Of a stretch of 6,869 nucleotides of DNA, positions 4,496 through 6,869 are shown piece by piece. A program made the position numbers and the translations under genes. The notes beneath the pieces were generated by a model. That model searched no databases, was not told the origin of the DNA, and worked only from the letters and a program-made list of their open reading frames with translations. The DNA comes from Pseudomonadota bacterium (lineage in GTDB: Bacteria > Myxococcota_A > Bradymonadia > UBA4248): assembly GCA_009786045.1 (NCBI GenBank), contig WQTY01000111.1:1-6869 (forward strand), read 5' to 3'. The number at the start of each line of letters is the position of its first letter. Positions within the stretch are counted from its first letter, which is position 1.

Positions 4496-6675
4496 TAAAG
4501 TGTCGTGGGAGGTCTTGCGACGGCGGTTTGGCACTGACGGGCGATTGCCCTGAGTTTATCGCCCATGCCCACTGCTTCGGGTGGCAGTTGGGCAATCGGA
4601 CGCGTGATTTCTTCGCACCTGAGCTGTCTTCGTGCACGCTCAGCATTGGCAAGGGTTTCCTCGAAGTCTGTCCGAAGGGCCAGCAGATTGGCGAGGCGGG
4701 TGCGATCGGCATCAGACAAAACGGCTTTCTGTGACTCGACGCGAGACAAAATGGCTGCTGATTTCGCGACCTCCCCAGCGTAGACGATGTCTTGGGCCAT
4801 GTCGATAGCTGCCCGCATGATCCCGCGCTCAAAAACGTCTCGCTGCATCGCCTGGCTCGGTGCGATTTGCTCGGGTTCGGGCAACGGCACCGGAACCGTG
4901 TTGGGGGGCGTGTCTTCAGAGGGGCTGGCCACGCCCGGGCTGGTTTTTGGCACATCCCGGGGGGCTTCAGGGGGCGTGCGGCGCAGCGCATCCATCCCGG
5001 AAAGACTCACCAGAGAACGGCCCGCATACCATTGCCATAAACCAATCCCACCCAGCACCGCCACGAAGAGAAGTGCCACCATCAGCGGCACCCGCGATTT
5101 CTTTCCTCGCCGCGATCTGTGCCGCGAAACCGAACGGCTGACCCCGGAGACCGCCGTCAGGTTGTCCAGCGAATAGCCATCATCTTCGCCGCCCAGCGAA
5201 AATCCTTCGCCGTCTTCGTCTTCGTCCGGTTCGATCTCAACGGAGGGTGACACTTCCGGCGCTTCATCCGCCAGGTTAAATTGATCCTCATCCTCTTCGA
5301 GGCCAAGTATAAACGGCGTACTCTGTTTCGGGCCGTCTTTTTTCCTGCCAAGCATGAACGACGTACTCTGTTTTGGACTGTCTTTTTTCCCGTCGAGCAC
5401 GAATGCTGCACTCTGTTTTGGGCTGTCTTTTTTTCCGTCAAGCACGAAAGCCGCACTCTGTTTCGGGCCGTCTTTTTTTCCGTCAAGCACGAAAGCCGCA
5501 CTCTGTTTCGGGCCGTCTTTTTTTCCGTCAAGCACGAAAGCCGCACTCTGTTTTGGGCTGTCTTCCTGCGGCAGCGTCATTTCGGTGTCCGACGCAGACA
5601 AAACCATCGGTGGTTCGATGCAATGTGCACATTTCGATGCAGCCTCCTGCGGCAGCCACAGATCGGTATTTTGTGCAGGCAACGTCGCCGACGATCTGGC
5701 AGGTTTTGCGATTTTTGTCTCCACGCCATCCTGGAGGCACGTCAAATCGGCGATGACATCCGCGAACGTCTGATACCTGTCGTCGGCCAGTTTCTCCATA
5801 CACTTGCGCACGATGGCTTCGAGCCCGGGCAAAACCTCGCTCCCGTCGATGCGCGCCATCTCCGGCACAGGCGTCGACACCTGCATGTGCATCAGCCCCA
5901 CTTTCGACGGATTGATAAACGGCAGACGATTCGTGATCATCGCATACAGGAGAATGCCAAACGAATAGATGTCCGTTCGCGCGTCGACCGCCTGCCCGTA
6001 ACACTGCTCCGGGCTCATGAACTCCGGCGTGCCAACGATAAGTCCCTGCTCTGTCGTGCGATCGGGCGGCGCATCCAGCATCTTGGCAATGCCAAAATCC
6101 AGAATCTTGACCGAAAACCGCCCGGGCACCGTCTCAAGCAGCATGATGTTATCGGTCTTCAAATCGCGGTGGATAATCCCCTCACGGTGAACCGTCCAGA
6201 GCGCATCGGCCAGCTGAAGACTGATGACAAGTATCTGCCGCATCGTAAAGACGTGCTGCGCATCCAGATACTCCGTCAGCGTCTTCCCCCGTACATACTC
6301 CATGACGATACAGATCTCGCCATTGACATTGAGCAGGTCATAAAGCCTGACCGCGTTCGGGTGCGAAATGCGCCCGTACGAACGCGCCTCATTGATAAAG
6401 CGCCCAACAATGCTCTTGTCCTGGTACAGCGATGCATGCAGCTTTTTGATGGCGACATTCTGGTCAACGCCCTTTTGCGTCGCCAGATACACGACGCCCA
6501 TCCCACCCGTGCCGATGCGCTCTTTGACGCAATACTTATTGTTGATGCACTTGCCGACAAACGGATCGGCATCCTGCCCGGCAGACGGCGTCGCGCCCTT
6601 AAGGGGCGTCGCACAATAACCGCAAAATTTCGCATCATCCTCGACGGGATTCAGACATTTGGGACATTGTATCAC
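4495..6675 (-). CDS. Zinc-ribbon Ser/Thr protein kinase with one TM segment and repeat-rich linker
   Basis: A 726-residue Hanks-type (eukaryotic-like) protein kinase that phosphorylates Ser/Thr on partner proteins at the inner membrane. In order: an N-terminal zinc ribbon (C4, C7, C18, C21); a complete kinase domain at about 48-312 with glycine loop GTGGMG (55-60), Lys77, alpha-C Glu96, HRD 169-171, Asn176, DFG 193-195, GTPEFMSPEQ 215-224, Asp235 and Arg300, so activity is expected; a linker with CAHC (349-352) and six 15-residue repeats (372-461); an acidic stretch (about 460-505); a basic patch (519-528); one TM segment (about 529-550); a Pro-rich spacer; and a helical C-terminal domain (about 608-726) with Cys687 and Cys715, expected in the periplasm. 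The GTG start at 6675 is chosen because GGAGGG lies 8 nt upstream and the product then begins right at the zinc ribbon; a TTG at 6705 lacks such a site. It is the first gene of an operon with the lipoprotein and PH-like genes. Targets are unknown. Confidence 0.93.
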   Translation of the reverse strand: MIQCPKCLNPVEDDAKFCGYCATPLKGATPSAGQDADPFVGKCINNKYCVKERIGTGGMGVVYLATQKGVDQNVAIKKLHASLYQDKSIVGRFINEARSYGRISHPNAVRLYDLLNVNGEICIVMEYVRGKTLTEYLDAQHVFTMRQILVISLQLADALWTVHREGIIHRDLKTDNIMLLETVPGRFSVKILDFGIAKMLDAPPDRTTEQGLIVGTPEFMSPEQCYGQAVDARTDIYSFGILLYAMITNRLPFINPSKVGLMHMQVSTPVPEMARIDGSEVLPGLEAIVRKCMEKLADDRYQTFADVIADLTCLQDGVETKIAKPARSSATLPAQNTDLWLPQEAASKCAHCIEPPMVLSASDTEMTLPQEDSPKQSAAFVLDGKKDGPKQSAAFVLDGKKDGPKQSAAFVLDGKKDSPKQSAAFVLDGKKDSPKQSTSFMLGRKKDGPKQSTPFILGLEEDEDQFNLADEAPEVSPSVEIEPDEDEDGEGFSLGGEDDGYSLDNLTAVSGVSRSVSRHRSRRGKKSRVPLMVALLFVAVLGGIGLWQWYAGRSLVSLSGMDALRRTPPEAPRDVPKTSPGVASPSEDTPPNTVPVPLPEPEQIAPSQAMQRDVFERGIMRAAIDMAQDIVYAGEVAKSAAILSRVESQKAVLSDADRTRLANLLALRTDFEETLANAERARRQLRCEEITRPIAQLPPEAVGMGDKLRAIARQCQTAVARPPTTL
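5293..5562 (-). repeat. Six tandem 45-nt units encoding a 15-residue repeat in the kinase linker
   Basis: Kinase residues 372-461 are six consecutive 15-residue units of the form D-[SG]-P-K-Q-S-A-A-F-V-L-D-G-K-K. The last two units diverge (STSFMLGRKK and STPFILGLEE). In DNA, units 2 (5473-5517) and 3 (5428-5472) are identical over 45 bases, and unit 1 (5518-5562) differs at two bases, so these three are recent copies. Unit 4 carries several silent changes, and units 5 and 6 are older. Units 1-3 each contain a run of seven A on the coding strand, at the two Lys codons. The repeat lies between the kinase domain and the TM segment. Its role is unknown; it could be a spacer or an array of docking or phosphorylation motifs. 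Copy number may vary between strains. Confidence 0.95.
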
Positions 6676-6683
6676 GGCGAATT

Positions 6684-6689
6684 CCCTCC
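6684..6689 (-). promoter_or_regulatory. Ribosome binding site of the kinase gene
   Basis: On the minus strand this reads GGAGGG, 8 nt before the GTG at 6675. It decides the start in favour of GTG over the in-frame TTG ten codons upstream. Confidence 0.8.
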
Positions 6690-6790
6690 CTGAGGCAGCA
6701 ACCAAACGGCCAATCCAAACGCCCCCTCATACAACATTTATCAACGCACTGTCGCGGGTTTTTCTTTCCATTGGGGGGCGCCTTGTCGGC

Positions 6791-6852
6791 GGGCGACCGG
6801 GACGGTCGCCCCTGCATGTGTTTGACCTGCATGTTGTGGGGGCAACGCCCCC
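6791..6852. repeat. Palindromic repeat DNA upstream of the kinase operon
   Basis: The interval upstream of the kinase start holds GGGCGACC-GGGAC-GGTCGCCC (6791-6811), the direct repeat CCTGCATGT (6811-6819 and 6826-6834), and GGGGGC-AAC-GCCCCC (6838-6852). These look like dispersed intergenic palindromes. The kinase promoter probably lies between this block and 6690, but no convincing -35/-10 pair was found. Confidence 0.55.
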
Positions 6853-6869
6853 TACGCCGCTATCGCACT

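Noticed and set aside
4485..4991. N-terminal extension of the PPC-like lipoprotein to 4991
   Set aside because: It overlaps the kinase out of frame, reads as low-complexity Pro/Arg/Ser protein, and would bury the signal peptide. The ATG at 4484 has a proper ribosome site.
5428..5524. Programmed -1 frameshift of the dnaX type at the A7 tracts
   Set aside because: The A-AAA-AAA phase fits, but no stimulatory stem or upstream Shine-Dalgarno-like site was found, and the shifted frame ends shortly. Only accidental slippage is kept as a finding.
5293..5562. CRISPR-like regular repeat
   Set aside because: The 45-base units are directly adjacent with no spacers and preserve the kinase reading frame.
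5281..6693. A 470-codon plus-strand open frame opposite the kinase gene
   Set aside because: It is antisense to a kinase with all catalytic motifs, has no ribosome site or recognisable domain, and its repeats are just the reverse reading of the kinase linker repeat.
6635..6832. A 65-codon minus-strand frame upstream of the kinase
   Set aside because: It runs through palindromic repeat DNA into the kinase start in another frame, and shows no ribosome site or protein features.

Overview
The window looks like chromosomal DNA of a delta-type proteobacterium, most likely in the Myxococcota/Bradymonadota sphere. This is an inference from gene content: a zinc-ribbon plus Ser/Thr-kinase plus single-TM receptor, and Cys-rich lipoproteins carrying 'C..GC.TDADC' type modules. 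No rRNA, tRNA, transposase, integrase or CRISPR array is visible. The DNA is moderately GC-rich by eye. All five convincing genes lie on the minus strand, so the window reads biologically from right to left.

Right part (about 6675 down to 2794): a three-gene operon. A membrane-anchored Ser/Thr protein kinase (726 aa) is followed after 10 nt by a lipoprotein with a PPC-like beta-sandwich (341 aa). The Shine-Dalgarno sequence of the lipoprotein gene overlaps the kinase stop codon. The lipoprotein stop in turn overlaps the start of a three-TM protein with a PH-like tail (222 aa) in an ATGA junction. The tight junctions imply coordinated synthesis. A working model (inference) is an envelope signalling unit: periplasmic lipoprotein, transmembrane kinase, membrane-bound PH-like partner.

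Middle (2293-2793): a 501-base gene-free stretch that is almost wholly structured DNA. It holds two tandem hairpins of the same design with compensating stem changes, two C/G-rich compound hairpins of one family, a short direct repeat, and an interrupted inverted repeat just upstream of the next gene.

Left part (2292 down to 224): two lipoprotein genes 89 nt apart. Their Cys-rich C-terminal domains are homologous: all 12 cysteines of the larger protein's domain have counterparts in the smaller one. The larger protein also carries three six-cysteine repeats of 43-45 residues. A clear intrinsic terminator (131-167) closes this unit. Beyond it, the first 130 bases form a run of stem-loops, and the right edge (6676-6869) holds similar palindromic repeat DNA.

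No gene has a well-established symbol. The most unusual features are the tandem 15-residue repeat in the kinase linker with A7 tracts in its codons, the paired Cys-rich lipoproteins, and the twin bulged hairpins.
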